A stretch of 64,000 bases of DNA from Saccharomycopsis malanga. Its lineage: Eukaryota > Ascomycota > Saccharomycetes > Ascoideales > Saccharomycopsidaceae. Below the pieces are notes generated by a model. The model searched no databases. It was given only the letters and a program-made list of their open reading frames with translations, and was not told the origin of the DNA. The position numbers and the translations under genes were made by a program. Where the stretch lies: assembly GCA_004014935.1 (NCBI GenBank), contig CP025326.1, positions 620,001 to 684,000 of the forward strand. Direction: 5' to 3'. The first letter of the stretch is position 1, and every line of letters begins with the position of its first letter. Below, one piece after another: positions 31,133-41,758 of this stretch.

Positions 31133-33880
31133 ATGGCGGCCGCTGCAATATCTCAGGATGTTTCTGCGGATGAGCAGGCCGTATTGGTTAAAGAAGCGCT
31201 TAATACTATTAAACAACAAACAATTCAGATGAAGAAGTGTTTGGATTCCAAAGGGAAGCTCATGGATGCTCTTAAGCATGCTTCTACGTTTCTTTCTGAG
31301 CTCCGGACGCTGAATTTGACGCCTAAGCACTATTATGAGTTGTATATTGCGATCTATGACTCGTTGGAGTATCTTGGCAACTATCTTAAGGAAAACCATC
31401 CTAGAAACCATTTGAGCAAGTTGTATGAGTTGGTGCAGTATGCCGGCAACATTATTCCACGGCTCTATTTGATGATCACCGTTGGTACTGTTTATATGAC
31501 TGTCTCAGATGCGCCTATCAAGGAAATCATGAGAGACATGATGGAGATGTGTAGAGGTGTCCAGCATCCTGTACGAGGCTTGTTTTTGAGATATTACCTT
31601 TCCCAACGTACCAAGAGTCTTTTGCCAGAAGCCACGGGCGCTTCTACAAACGGAAATCTCCAGGACTCTGTCCAGTTTGTAATTACCAATTTCGTAGAAA
31701 TGAACAAACTCTGGGTTCGTTTGCAACACCAGGGCCATTCCAGAGAACGTAAGAAGAGAACCCAAGAAAGAAAAGAGTTGCAGATTTTGGTAGGTTCGAA
31801 TTTGGTGCGGTTATCGCAGCTTGAAGGTGTGAATAAAGAGTATTATAAATCGTATATATTGCCTGCCATCTTGGAACAAATCATACAATGCCGTGATATG
31901 ATTGCCCAGGAGTATTTGTTGGATGTCATAATCCAAGTATTCCCAGACGAATTCCATTTATTCACGTTGAAAGAGTTTTTGGACTCTACTGTGAATTTGA
32001 TTCCTCAGGTGAGCTTGAAAAAGATCTTGACCACTCTTCTTGACCGCTTGACAAATTACAGGGAAACTCTTGACCTAGGACAGTTGAAAATTGAGGAGCA
32101 GAGCAAATCAAATGAAGAAGAAAGTGGTATTGATGAAAAAGAGGTGGACAATAGTGATAATAAGGAAAAATCTAACGATTCTAATGAAAACAAGGAAAAA
32201 TCCAACGATTTTAACAAAGAAGAAGTTGAAGATTCTAGTAAACAAGAAGCTAACGATTCTAAAAAAGAAGAATCTAATGATTCTGACAAACAAGAATCTA
32301 ACCATTCTAACAAACAAGAAGCTAATGATTCTAACAAAGAAGAATCTAACGATTATAAAAAACAAGAATCTAACAAGTCTGATAATAAACAAATTTCAAA
32401 TCCAGAAAACAATTTATTCACCTCGTTTTATTCACATTTTCTCAATCTTCATAAAATGAGACCCGATTTAACAATAGATGACATCTCTGCCTTATACTAT
32501 GGATTGCTGAGGTTGTCTTTGGTGTATTATCCAGACAATTTCTCCAACATTGACATGATATATCTCGAAACGTTGAGGCGGTTCAATGAGTTTAGAGATA
32601 CGGTTGAGAGCTCTTCAGAAGCCACAGAGGCCAATTTGAAAAATATCTTATTGATACCACTTCAGTTCTCTTCAATAACCGGAGCTGGCGAGAAATTGAA
32701 CTTACAATTGCTCTTTAAACTAGAACATTATCAAGCTTTATTAGAGGCCCAGACACTAAAGGTGCAAGTGTCGATATCCAACGAGATTCTAACAAACTTG
32801 TTGAAGAACAATTTCAAGTTGGAAAACCAAGAACAGATTGAGAAAATCTTTCAAGTGTTGGAACCAATTATATTCAATAAGGAAACTAAGACTACTGCTC
32901 AGGATTTGCAAGAGAACACAGACATACCTCGGGAAACTCGTGTGAAGCAAGAGAACTTGGCCAGATTGTTGCATTTGGTAAATAATAAAGATTCAATCAT
33001 TCACTCAAAACTCTTGTCGGTGGTGTATAACCATTTGAATCAGAAAAACAAGTTGATCAAATATGTGTATCCTTCCTTGATATTCGACTATTTGAAACTC
33101 ATAAAAAGACTTTCTCACAAGCTTTCGTCCAAGAAAGACGCGGACCAAGAGATTAAACACATTTTCCAGACTCTTTCCAAACTTGTGGACGAATTATATG
33201 GCCAGGGAGAACTCGAATTAAGTATCAAGTTGTTGATATCCATTGCTGAGATGTCCAATCAATTGAAGAAGAACGAGTTCACCAACGAATTCTTCATAAA
33301 GATCTTCTCCATATACGAGGAATTGGTCAGTTCCAGATTGCAATATGAATTGATAGTGCAGATTATTGCTACCTTGATAGAGTTTTATAAAAACTTCCAA
33401 AACGGCAGCGAAACAGATCAAGAGAATTACGACTCGTTAATCACCAAAACAGTACTCTACTCTGCTAAATTGTTAAAGAAACCAGACCAATGCAGGGCCG
33501 TGTTCTCTGCGTCCCACTTCTGGTTCCAATCCCAGGTATTGGCTGCTACAGACCCTTCCTTGCCTCCGCTTCCAGATGACAGACTCTCTGATAATAATAA
33601 AAGAGTCTTGGAATGTCTACAGAAGTCACTAAGAATTAGCGACAGTTGCATAGAAAGTGCTGTTTCTGTCGAGTTGTTCGTCGAAATTTTGAACCAATGC
33701 ATCTATTATTACATCCACGGTAACCTTATAAGTGCCACGTATATCAACAATCTCATTGAGTTGATAAAAAACAATTTGGCTGATGTCGATGCCGTCCCAA
33801 TCAACCATTTCAAAAGAACCTTGGATTACATTTCTAGACAAAAGGAGATCGACGAACGGTTTTCATTAATTAGATATTGA
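31133..33880 (+). CDS. VPS35: Retromer subunit Vps35
   Basis: 915 aa from the ATG at 31133 (MAAAAISQDV); the 14 codons before it begin with TTG. The first 270 residues are highly conserved: KLMDALKHASTFLSELRT, PKHYYELYIAIYDSLEYL, the PRLYLMITVGTVY motif near residue 110 that contacts Vps26, and RERKKRTQERKELQILVGSNLVRLSQ. The C-terminal half is the alpha-solenoid that binds Vps29. Vps35 is the cargo-selective core of retromer, returning receptors such as Vps10 from endosome to Golgi. Residues about 320-422 are an extra, highly repetitive Asn/Ser/Lys/Glu tract inserted between solenoid segments. An ATT microsatellite lies 200 bp upstream. Confidence 0.96.
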   Translation: MAAAAISQDVSADEQAVLVKEALNTIKQQTIQMKKCLDSKGKLMDALKHASTFLSELRTLNLTPKHYYELYIAIYDSLEYLGNYLKENHPRNHLSKLYELVQYAGNIIPRLYLMITVGTVYMTVSDAPIKEIMRDMMEMCRGVQHPVRGLFLRYYLSQRTKSLLPEATGASTNGNLQDSVQFVITNFVEMNKLWVRLQHQGHSRERKKRTQERKELQILVGSNLVRLSQLEGVNKEYYKSYILPAILEQIIQCRDMIAQEYLLDVIIQVFPDEFHLFTLKEFLDSTVNLIPQVSLKKILTTLLDRLTNYRETLDLGQLKIEEQSKSNEEESGIDEKEVDNSDNKEKSNDSNENKEKSNDFNKEEVEDSSKQEANDSKKEESNDSDKQESNHSNKQEANDSNKEESNDYKKQESNKSDNKQISNPENNLFTSFYSHFLNLHKMRPDLTIDDISALYYGLLRLSLVYYPDNFSNIDMIYLETLRRFNEFRDTVESSSEATEANLKNILLIPLQFSSITGAGEKLNLQLLFKLEHYQALLEAQTLKVQVSISNEILTNLLKNNFKLENQEQIEKIFQVLEPIIFNKETKTTAQDLQENTDIPRETRVKQENLARLLHLVNNKDSIIHSKLLSVVYNHLNQKNKLIKYVYPSLIFDYLKLIKRLSHKLSSKKDADQEIKHIFQTLSKLVDELYGQGELELSIKLLISIAEMSNQLKKNEFTNEFFIKIFSIYEELVSSRLQYELIVQIIATLIEFYKNFQNGSETDQENYDSLITKTVLYSAKLLKKPDQCRAVFSASHFWFQSQVLAATDPSLPPLPDDRLSDNNKRVLECLQKSLRISDSCIESAVSVELFVEILNQCIYYYIHGNLISATYINNLIELIKNNLADVDAVPINHFKRTLDYISRQKEIDERFSLIRY

Positions 33881-34006
33881 TTTGTGTATGTTGTGTATTT
33901 GCATAAATACAAGTATTTTACCAAAGGTTTATCTTAAACATCTGGAAATGTGTAATACCACACCATCATTGAATTCTGTAATACTGAAAATAACAGACTA
34001 CAAGTC

Positions 34007-34180
34007 GCTGGCCCTATGGTTCACTGGCCAGTGCTCTCGAGGAAGAGAAAAAAGACCTAACAGGAACATGGGTGAGCCAATTATGATCAAAAGGACATGA
34101 TTGGGTTTTACCAAGTCCCCTTAGATATGGTGGGTATTTGCGGAAGTGATATTTACTGACTAAGTAATATAATATATAAT
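34007..34180 (+). repeat. Family A SINE-like repeat (short form)
   Basis: The head has GGCCCTATGGTTCACTGGCC (box A with changes), followed by CTCGAGGAAGAGAAAAAAGA, AACAGGAACATGGGTGAGCC, and TTGGGTTTTACCAAGTCCCC. The terminal CGTATATACGAA part has diverged. It lies 130 bp past the VPS35 stop. Confidence 0.8.
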
Positions 34181-34975
34181 TTACCTCAAATAATAGAGCA
34201 GGTAAACTATATCAAGTAAAATAGTATTTAATCTATATTAAGTGATTAAGTGGTAGATTATATAAATTACACTAAGCAATAAAATATCTATCAGAATAAC
34301 TTCGCTATATTATTATAGCTGACTATTATTTAGACCAATATTCTAATATTCTTTAGACCATAATACACTTTATATATTGGGCTCAAAATATATATTTAAA
34401 AAGAAAATTCCCCAATTAACTAGATCATATATTACACTTTACATTTAAAAACTTTGCAACTATCAGTAAGGAAAAGCATATTGCCTCGTCTTATTTATGC
34501 CTTTGGAAATTCATTATATTACGATTTAAGCCACTAAGACATCCGGCCCAGCGACTGAATATTATTATTATTCGCATTTAACGTAGGTAAATTGTATAAT
34601 TGTATGAAAGCTCATTGGTAAACTGTGAAATTGTTTGAAACGGTGCCTGTTTAAGTGGTATTATTGTTCCCAATTTTTGTCTTTTTCTATTACTTGATTT
34701 ATGAATTGAAAAGGGTATTTTTAATGACTAAGCTCAAAATAATTAGGGAAAAACATTTTCCAAATTTCGAAATTAAAGAGTTTCCAGTGATAAATGCCTT
34801 GTTATTTATTATATATTAACATTCCAAGCATTGCTACAAGTGTTGCACCCAAATACCAACACTCTTAGGGTATTTAAATAAAACGCAAGTCTGCAGGTAC
34901 ACTGGCAGTGCTCTTTTATACAATAAGCAGACATTCTATAATTTAAACTGTAATCGTCATCTTTTATTAGTCATA
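34181..34975. other. Intergenic between VPS35 and IPL1
   Basis: 800 bp of AT-rich DNA between convergent genes. A 25-bp family A tail fragment (TATTGGGCTCAAAATATAT) lies at about 34376-34396. No gene seen. Confidence 0.5.
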
Positions 34976-36197
34976 TTACTGTCTAACCTTAGGCTGTGGC
35001 CAATACTTTTTATGTTTTAATATCCAGGGATGATTCATGACTTCCACCAACGTGATTCGTTTATCGGCGTCATGTTTGAGCAATTTCCTTATGAGATCAG
35101 CGGCTTCTGGGCTTATAAACTTTGGTATTTGCAAGTCCACCTTGGCAATTCTTTTATAAGTGGCACTTTTATATTCTTCTTCGAATGGCGGATTTCCTAC
35201 AAGTAGCTCATACATCAATATTCCGAGCGCCCAGACATCGATTTTCTCATTATAATGGTCTTTGGCCTCCACGATTTCCGGCGGGAGATAATCTAATGTT
35301 CCACACATGGTGGTACGTTTAGAAGATGGAGCATGGACACTCCAACCGAAATCAGAAATCTTGATGATGTTATCAAAACCTAAGAGGATGTTTTCCGGCT
35401 TGATATCCCTGTGAATAATGTGTTTTCTGTGCAAATATTGCAATGCATCTGCCATCTGGTATATATAATGCGAACCATATACATCATTAAATCTACCCTT
35501 TTGCTTCAAAAACTTGTAAAGCTCTCCATGTACTATGTATTCCAAGATTAAATACACTCTTTTGTCGTCATGGAAATAGCCAAAGAGCCTCAACACATTC
35601 TGATGTCTCAAATTAGACTGAATTTCGATTTCTCTTCTAAACTGCTTCTCCACCTTATATTCGATAATCTCCTTCTTCTCCATCACCTTCAAAGCACACA
35701 CGAAACCTGTCTTTTTGTCCCGAACACAGTACACCTTTCCAAACTTGCCTTTTCCCAACTTTTTGCCAATCTCAAAGTCATCTAGTGTGTATTCTCGCAA
35801 ATGAGGAATTCCCTCGGAATCGAGCTCATGTTGTAGAGCAGATCTACGTGACACGCTGGACCGACCAAACAACGAGCCTCTTTGAGGTCGATGTGCACTA
35901 GGCGATATAGGAGGCCCCATAGAACCAAAACTATTGTTCGGGCTGTTCGTTGCACTGTTAGATGTGAAATTTGTCGCTCCAAGTGGATCCCATGTCTTTG
36001 GTAGTTGCTGTAAGTTTGAAGGTTGCTTCAAAGCATCGTTTGAAGCATTTAAGCTCTTGGTAATCTTCTGATTACCATTAAGTTGCAACTTGACTAATGG
36101 ATTTCTTACCAAAAGATTAGACTTTTGCGGCTGAAAAGTTAGTAAAAAACTGATTTCAATTTTGCAAAACTGGAACACATACCTTGGGATCTACCAT
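34976..36197 (-). CDS. IPL1: Aurora kinase Ipl1
   Basis: Two exons, 36183-36197 (MVDPK) and 34976-36130, giving 389 aa. The kinase domain (about residues 125-378) has the Gly loop LGKGKFGKVY, catalytic Lys in ALKVMEKKE, HRDIKPENILL, DFGWSVHAPS and the Aurora activation loop KRTTMCGTLDYLPPE. Aurora is favoured over other AGC-like kinases by DFGWSVHAPSS and the short N-terminal region. Ipl1 is the chromosomal passenger kinase that corrects kinetochore attachments, with Sli15, Bir1 and Nbl1. The unspliced frame would add a meaningless intron-encoded start. It is divergent from SPT16; the 510-bp shared region holds CACGTG sites and an MBF-like site. Confidence 0.96.
36131..36182 (-). other. IPL1 intron
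   Basis: 52 nt, phase 0. Minus strand: donor GTATGT, branch TACTAAC (36144-36138), acceptor TTTTCAG directly after it. Confidence 0.95.
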
Positions 36198-36346
36198 TTC
36201 TAGAATATCAACTTTTCGGAACTTTTAGTGGTCAGCTTTCAAATAGTTGTGCTCTATAGCATTTGGTAATGTTGTTATTATCAAATTGTATCAAAATAAA
36301 CATATAAGATGTTTACTTGTTGCCTATTCGGGAATACGTAAATAGT

Positions 36347-36356
36347 GTCACGTGAC
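36347..36356. promoter_or_regulatory. CACGTG site (GTCACGTGAC)
   Basis: A perfect 10-bp palindrome matching Cbf1-type bHLH sites (RTCACGTG), between the divergent IPL1 and SPT16. A second GCACGTGAC lies at 36529-36537. Confidence 0.55.
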
Positions 36357-36563
36357 CAGCGGGCAAATGTGAGTTTTTGTATGACAAGAGTTGGGTATTT
36401 ATTTATTTATTTGATTTTATTATTATTTTTTCAACAAGATTAATAAAATTTGTAGCATTTTTTCCAATTACATTATTGTTTATGGCTTCTCTGGCATTGG
36501 CGTAACATTCCATATACATTGCTGAGCAGCACGTGACAGTCAGCTGATAAACACTTGACACAC

Positions 36564-36575
36564 ACGCGAAACGCG
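36564..36575. promoter_or_regulatory. Tandem MBF/SBF-like site
   Basis: ACGCGAAACGCG holds two ACGCG cores and a CGCGAAA core, as recognised by MBF and SBF. It is 130 bp from the SPT16 ATG and about 370 bp from the IPL1 ATG, so it could time either gene. Confidence 0.5.
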
Positions 36576-36706
36576 GTGGAGGAAAAATAAGAGGAAAAAA
36601 GGGCGGCGATATTTGAAATAAAGAGGCGAACGAAAATCGGTAGCAATTTGAGCGGTTAATTTTTAGGATTGGAATAATATCAAAAGAGGTAGTGGCAATA
36701 AGCAAG

Positions 36707-39700
36707 ATGTCCGAGATATATATTGATGCGCAAAGTTTCAAGAACCGGATGCAACATATTCAAAGAAAGTTGAGTGATCCGTCGTTTCACAATGTGCAGT
36801 CTTTGTTGGTTATGATAGGGGCGAATGATGAAGGGAATCCGTACCAAAAGTCGACGGTTTTGCACAATTGGTTGTTGGGGTACCAATTTCCGGCCACGGC
36901 GTTGTTTGTGACCAAGTCAAAGGTGGTGTTTGTGACGTCGGTGTCGAAGGCGAAGCATTTGGCGGGAATCAAGTCGCCCAATGTGCTGGTGTGGACCCGG
37001 ACCAAAGATGTGGAGCACAATAAAAGGCTATTTGAGAATCTTGTAGAAGAAGTGAAGAATGCGGGACGCAATGTAGGCTGTATTATGAAGGACAAGTTTG
37101 AGGGCAAGTTTATAGATGAATGGGCTTCAGTATGGGGTTCGCACCAAGCCGAGTTTACACAAGTAGACGTAGCTGCTGGTTTATCGCAGGTGATGGAGGT
37201 TAAAGACGAGCTGGAAATCAAGGCGACCCGGATGGCGTCCAAGTCGTCGTCAGTAATGTTGGATTATTTCAGCGATGAAATGGTGAGTATTGTAGATGAA
37301 GAGAAAGCGGTAACCAATGAAAAGTTGAGCGAGAAAATCGAGCAGAAGATTGACGATGCCAAGTTTTTCAACTCGAAGAAGAAGCAGATTGGCTCTGATT
37401 TCGACGCGTCGTATTTGGATTGGTGCTACAGTCCTATTATCCAGTCAGGAGGCAAATACGACTTGCGGCCGTCTGCGCAGTCCACTGGAGACAATTTGCA
37501 CGGTGGGGTGATTCTAGCCTCGTTGGGATTGCGCTACAAGGCGTACTGTTCAAACGTGGGCCGGTCGTTCTTGATAGATCCGACCAAAGAGATTGAACGC
37601 AACTACGACTTTCTTTTACGGCTCCAGAAACGCGTGTTTCTGGCTCTCAGGGACGGCACAAGTGCAAAGGCGGTCTACAATGTGGCCACAAGCTTTGTCA
37701 AAAAAGAACGGCCTGATTTGGAGCCGCATTTTGTGAAAAACGTTGGTTGGCTCACGGGAATCGAGTTCAGAGACTCCACGTTTGTGTTGAATGGCAAGAA
37801 CGAACGCACCATCCACGCTGGGTCCGTGTTCAACGTTGTGGTGGGCTTCCAAGGGCTTGAAAACAAAGAGGCCAAAGACCCGAGAAGCAAGTCGTATGCT
37901 CTTTCTTTGATCGACACAGTCCGCATCACCAACGCCGAGCCTATTGTGTTGACAGAAGGAAGCAAAGCCAAAAGCGACATTTCGTTTTTCTTCAAGGAGG
38001 ACGACGTCAAAGCACAAGTGAAAAAAGAAGAGTCACCGGCCCCCAGAAAACGGAAAAACGAAGACATTCTTGCCGGACAGTCCAAGATCTTGAAAACCAA
38101 GCTCAGAGGCGAAACCAAAAACGAGGACCATGACCAGGAGATGCTCAGACAGGCCACACAGAAGAAATTGCACGAAAAACGCCAGAAAGAAGGCCTTGCG
38201 AGGTTCTCCGCTTCGGATTCAATCAACCCCGACGAAAACAAACCGGTGTTCAAACGATACGAGTCGTACGTCCGAGAAACTCAGTTGCCAACCAACGTCA
38301 AGGACTTGTGTTTGCACGTGGACCCCAAAGCACAGACTATTCTTGTTCCAGTGTGCGGACGGCCAGTGCCGTTCCATATCAACGCCTACAAAAACGGGTC
38401 CAAAACCGAGGAAGGCGAATACACCTATCTCCGGTTGAACTTCAACTCTCCCGGGGGCATTGCGTCGCGCAAAGGAGACTTGCCGTACGAAGAGGGCGAC
38501 GACAACACGTTTATTCGCAGCATCACCTTCCGGTCGCAGGACGGCGAGAGACTCAGCCGGGTGTTCCAGCAGATATCCGACTTGAAAAAAGGAGCCATCA
38601 AGAGAGAAACAGAGAAGAAGGCAATGGCCGGCGTGGTGGAACAGGCAAAGTTGATTTTGAACAAGCCAGGCCGTGTCAAAAGACTTGATTCTGTAGCAAT
38701 GAGACCTGCCCCAGACTCCAAAAAGGCCTTGGGAACCGTTTTCATCCATCAAAACGGTATCAGATACCAATCGCCAATGAGACCTGACCAGAAGGTGGAC
38801 ATTTTGTTCAGTAATATCAAACATTTGTTCTTCCAGCCTTCTCAAGACGAATTGATTGTCTTGATCCACTGCCATTTGAAAACCCCCTTGATGATGGGAA
38901 AGAAGAAAACTTACGACATCCAGTTCTACAGAGAGGCCAGCGACGGCGGTATCGACGAAACCGGCGGCAGAAGACGTAGATACCGCTATGGTGATGACGA
39001 CGAATTGGAGCAAGAGGAAGAAGAACGCAAAAGAAGAATCATTCTTGACAAGGAATTCAAAAATTTCGCCGAACAAATCAGCGATGCCTCAAACGGTTTG
39101 GTTGATTTGGACATTCCTTTCAGAGAATTGGGTTTTGATGGTGTTCCTCTAAGATCCTCTGTTTTCCTCATGCCTACTAGAGATTGTTTGGTCCAGTTGA
39201 TTGACACACCTTTCTTGGTTGTCACTTTGGCAGAGGTGGAAATCGCCCATTTGGAAAGAGTCCAGTTTGGACTCAAAAACTTTGACTTGGTTTTCGTCTT
39301 CAAAGATTTCTCTAGACCCGCCGTCCATATCAACACCATTCCGATGGATGTCTTGGAAGATGTCAAAAACTGGTTGACCGACGTCGATATTCCTTATTCC
39401 GAAGGCAGAATCAGTTTGAATTGGGCCCAAATCATGAAAACCATTGTAGCTGACCCTCATGGCTTCTTCGAAGACGGTGGCTGGTCTTTCTTGACTGGCG
39501 AAGGCAGTGATGACGAGGAAAGTGAAGAAGAAGAGGAGTCCGCGTTTGAACTTTCGTCTCAAGAAGAAGAAGAAGACGACGACGACGAGGACAATTACAG
39601 TTCTGAAGCATATTCCGAAGACGAAGAAGATGAAGTCGAAAGCGAAGCCAGTGCTAGCGAAACCGACGAGGGCGAAGACTGGGACGAAATGGAGAAAAAA

Positions 39701-39745
39701 GCTGCCCGTGAAGATAGTAGAAGAGAAGGTCGTGCCAGAAGATGA
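36707..39745 (+). CDS. SPT16: FACT complex subunit Spt16
   Basis: 1012 aa from the ATG at 36707 ([19 protein letters not shown]); an upstream GTG-started extension is discarded. Domains in order: an inactive aminopeptidase-P-like N-terminal domain (to about residue 440), a charged linker ([13 protein letters not shown]), the dimerisation domain (about 500-630, with [20 protein letters not shown]), the tandem-PH middle domain (about 640-920), and an acidic tail (about 930-1000) ending in basic residues. Spt16 with Pob3 binds H2A-H2B and reorganises nucleosomes during transcription and replication. CTG codons at residues 169 and 312 occupy positions where a polar residue seems likely, a hint of CTG-Ser decoding. 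Confidence 0.97.
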   Translation: MSEIYIDAQSFKNRMQHIQRKLSDPSFHNVQSLLVMIGANDEGNPYQKSTVLHNWLLGYQFPATALFVTKSKVVFVTSVSKAKHLAGIKSPNVLVWTRTKDVEHNKRLFENLVEEVKNAGRNVGCIMKDKFEGKFIDEWASVWGSHQAEFTQVDVAAGLSQVMEVKDELEIKATRMASKSSSVMLDYFSDEMVSIVDEEKAVTNEKLSEKIEQKIDDAKFFNSKKKQIGSDFDASYLDWCYSPIIQSGGKYDLRPSAQSTGDNLHGGVILASLGLRYKAYCSNVGRSFLIDPTKEIERNYDFLLRLQKRVFLALRDGTSAKAVYNVATSFVKKERPDLEPHFVKNVGWLTGIEFRDSTFVLNGKNERTIHAGSVFNVVVGFQGLENKEAKDPRSKSYALSLIDTVRITNAEPIVLTEGSKAKSDISFFFKEDDVKAQVKKEESPAPRKRKNEDILAGQSKILKTKLRGETKNEDHDQEMLRQATQKKLHEKRQKEGLARFSASDSINPDENKPVFKRYESYVRETQLPTNVKDLCLHVDPKAQTILVPVCGRPVPFHINAYKNGSKTEEGEYTYLRLNFNSPGGIASRKGDLPYEEGDDNTFIRSITFRSQDGERLSRVFQQISDLKKGAIKRETEKKAMAGVVEQAKLILNKPGRVKRLDSVAMRPAPDSKKALGTVFIHQNGIRYQSPMRPDQKVDILFSNIKHLFFQPSQDELIVLIHCHLKTPLMMGKKKTYDIQFYREASDGGIDETGGRRRRYRYGDDDELEQEEEERKRRIILDKEFKNFAEQISDASNGLVDLDIPFRELGFDGVPLRSSVFLMPTRDCLVQLIDTPFLVVTLAEVEIAHLERVQFGLKNFDLVFVFKDFSRPAVHINTIPMDVLEDVKNWLTDVDIPYSEGRISLNWAQIMKTIVADPHGFFEDGGWSFLTGEGSDDEESEEEEESAFELSSQEEEEDDDDEDNYSSEAYSEDEEDEVESEASASETDEGEDWDEMEKKAAREDSRREGRARR

Positions 39746-40013
39746 TTTGTTTTTGTTCTTTATATATTATGGATGCAATTCATGGATGTTTTTTTGTTTT
39801 GTTTTACTTGGCTTGTATTTTTGTAACATTCTGTTGTTCATCTACTTTGTATTTACTATTTTGCATTTACTTGCTCAAGTACTTTGTTTTTACCTTAGTT
39901 CAAGGCCGGCAATATATGAATTATTATCCAACGTTTCAATAATACAGGTTGTTTAGACCGTCGAAAAAGAATCAACACTTTTCATGAATCTTTCCAAGGA
40001 ATACTGAGCGTAA
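39746..40013. other. SPT16 3' region
   Basis: 270 bp of T-rich downstream sequence with no gene. Its last 14 bases (AATACTGAGCGTAA) are the left copy of a target-site duplication. Confidence 0.5.
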
Positions 40014-40200
40014 ACCACTCGGCCATTTGGCTCAGTGGTCAGAGCTCTCGAAGAAGAGAAAAACAAGACCTAACAGGAACATGGGTGAGCCAACTATGAC
40101 CAAAAGGACATGATTGGGTTTCACCAAGTCCCCTTAGACATAGCGCGTGTATACGAAACTGATATGTACTGGGCTTGAAATATAAGATTATTATTATTAT
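40014..40200 (+). mobile_element. Family A SINE-like element with target-site duplication
   Basis: A complete short-form copy. Box A TGGCTCAGTGGTC, then AGAGCTCTCGAAGAAGAG, AACAGGAACATGGGTGAGCC, TTGGGTTTCACCAAGTCCCC, CGCGTGTATACGAAACTGAT and GGGCTTGAAATATAAGATT, ending (ATT)n. It is flanked by AATACTGAGCGTAA (40000-40013) and AATACTAAGCGTAA (40201-40214), a 14-bp direct repeat with one mismatch that belongs to neither end of the element. This is the hallmark of insertion by target-primed reverse transcription. Confidence 0.9.
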
Positions 40201-40223
40201 AATACTAAGCGTAATCTCCACAG

Positions 40224-41250
40224 GTATTTTGAGCCCAGCAAATGTCAGTTTCCTGTATACGTGCCATGTCTAAAGAATCTTGGCAAAAACCCAATGGGTA
40301 AAACAAAATTGACATATCGTTGTATTAAAAATTAAAAATTGTTAAAACATTTGCAACTATAAGTTGAATAGGAATAAAAGTTTTCTTAAAACGGAGTTCC
40401 TTGAACAGAGATATAAAGCTCATTAATATGCACATTACCCTTTAGTAGGCCCCATAAGATAGCCAATATATAGCGGAAATTGAAGTATGCTAGTTTGAAA
40501 ATAAATCATGATTATTTTTGAATATTAGTTCTTCTCAGAATCTACAATAAACAATACTTTTTTTTATCTCTTGAGATACGCGTTTCTTTGGAATAAGGGC
40601 CCATTAAACGCTGGAAGAAGCATAAATAAAAATAATAGCAACTAAATAATATGGAATAACTTTAAAAAATAAAGAAAGTCTACTTGAGAGGTGAAAAATT
40701 CGATTTTTAACAAATTAAATGCTATTTTCGAAAAAATGATACTTTCTTATTATGAAATAATATATTTAAGCCAAATGCCAAAAACCTGTACATGGTATAA
40801 AACTTTAAATTCTAAGGAATATAGAAATATAGTCTTTGTAAGATTTGGTCTAATGTAAAGACTCTAGAATATGGCTGAAAAGAATCAACTTTTTGTCAAA
40901 ATTGATAATTTTCCGTTATATCAAATATTTACGCGAAAAACAAGTAATTTTCTTTACAAGTAGTACCAAAATATAGAAAAAAAATATAAAATAATAACTA
41001 ATGTTTTGTCAAATCGAAACAACCTGAATAGCACTGATTTAATTCAATAAAACGTTTAATAATTACTCCAAAACGTCAACAGCGCGAATCGAGTCAAAAA
41101 ACCAAAGTGAGGAACGCCACACTTGTGTGTGTGGCGCATGGTGGCGCATGATGTCTCAACCAACTTGGCCACTTGAAAATATTAAGGCATAAAGACATAT
41201 TTCTGTTAAGAAGAGAGTATATCTTTAGTTTTCGAAAGTATATTTTGGCA
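40224..41250 (-). mobile_element. Family B repeat, long copy 3
   Basis: About 1.03 kb, reverse. On the minus strand it begins AAATATACTTTCGAAAACTA, then the tRNA-like box A TGGCCAAGTTGG, GTGTGGCGTTCCTCACTTTGG, TTTGACTCGATTCGCG, GTTTTGGAGTAATTATTAAA, the B body, and finally an A-type tail (TTGCCAAGATTC through GGGCTCAAAATAC, at 40224-40310 on plus). It lies just beyond the family A element at 40014. Confidence 0.82.
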
Positions 41251-41351
41251 ATCAAAATTCCAAGTGTAGAAGCAAGAATAGAAAGGCTTCTGGGTAAACT
41301 ACGGGTGAGTTTACGCCTCGAATTGACTTGTCTATAGGCTCAGTATTATTA

Positions 41352-41485
41352 TGGGTAATCTTCTCACCCTTAAGCCTGTCAAGTCTTCTTTATCTGGTCT
41401 GAGAGTACTATCTGCCAAACTATCGTGGCAGGTCTTTTTTATATTCATCGAGAGAACTAGCCACTGAGCCATCCGGCCCGGTGGC
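41352..41485 (-). repeat. Family A SINE-like repeat, head part
   Basis: On the minus strand the head reads CGGGCCGGATGGCTCAGTGG then CTAGTTCTCTCGATGAA. A 45-bp insertion-like stretch interrupts the segment before GACTTGACAGGCTTAAGGG. The tail is missing. Confidence 0.65.
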
Positions 41486-41758
41486 TAACTCACTCAATTT
41501 GCAATAAAATTAATAGACAAGTTGTCTTTGACGGATACATTATTCAGCATGCATGTTGCATGCCTCGCAACTCACATGTCCCACCGCTTACACACTCCAC
41601 CATGCATTGTTGCACATCTAGATGCGTACGCGCCGAGCTACAACATTACCCTTGTTATTATGAAAGAGTATATAAGAAGGCCAAGATATCCTGTATTTAA
41701 ATAAAAAAAATTTGAAATAAAACTCATTCACAATCCGTATTGACTACGATTATCAGTA

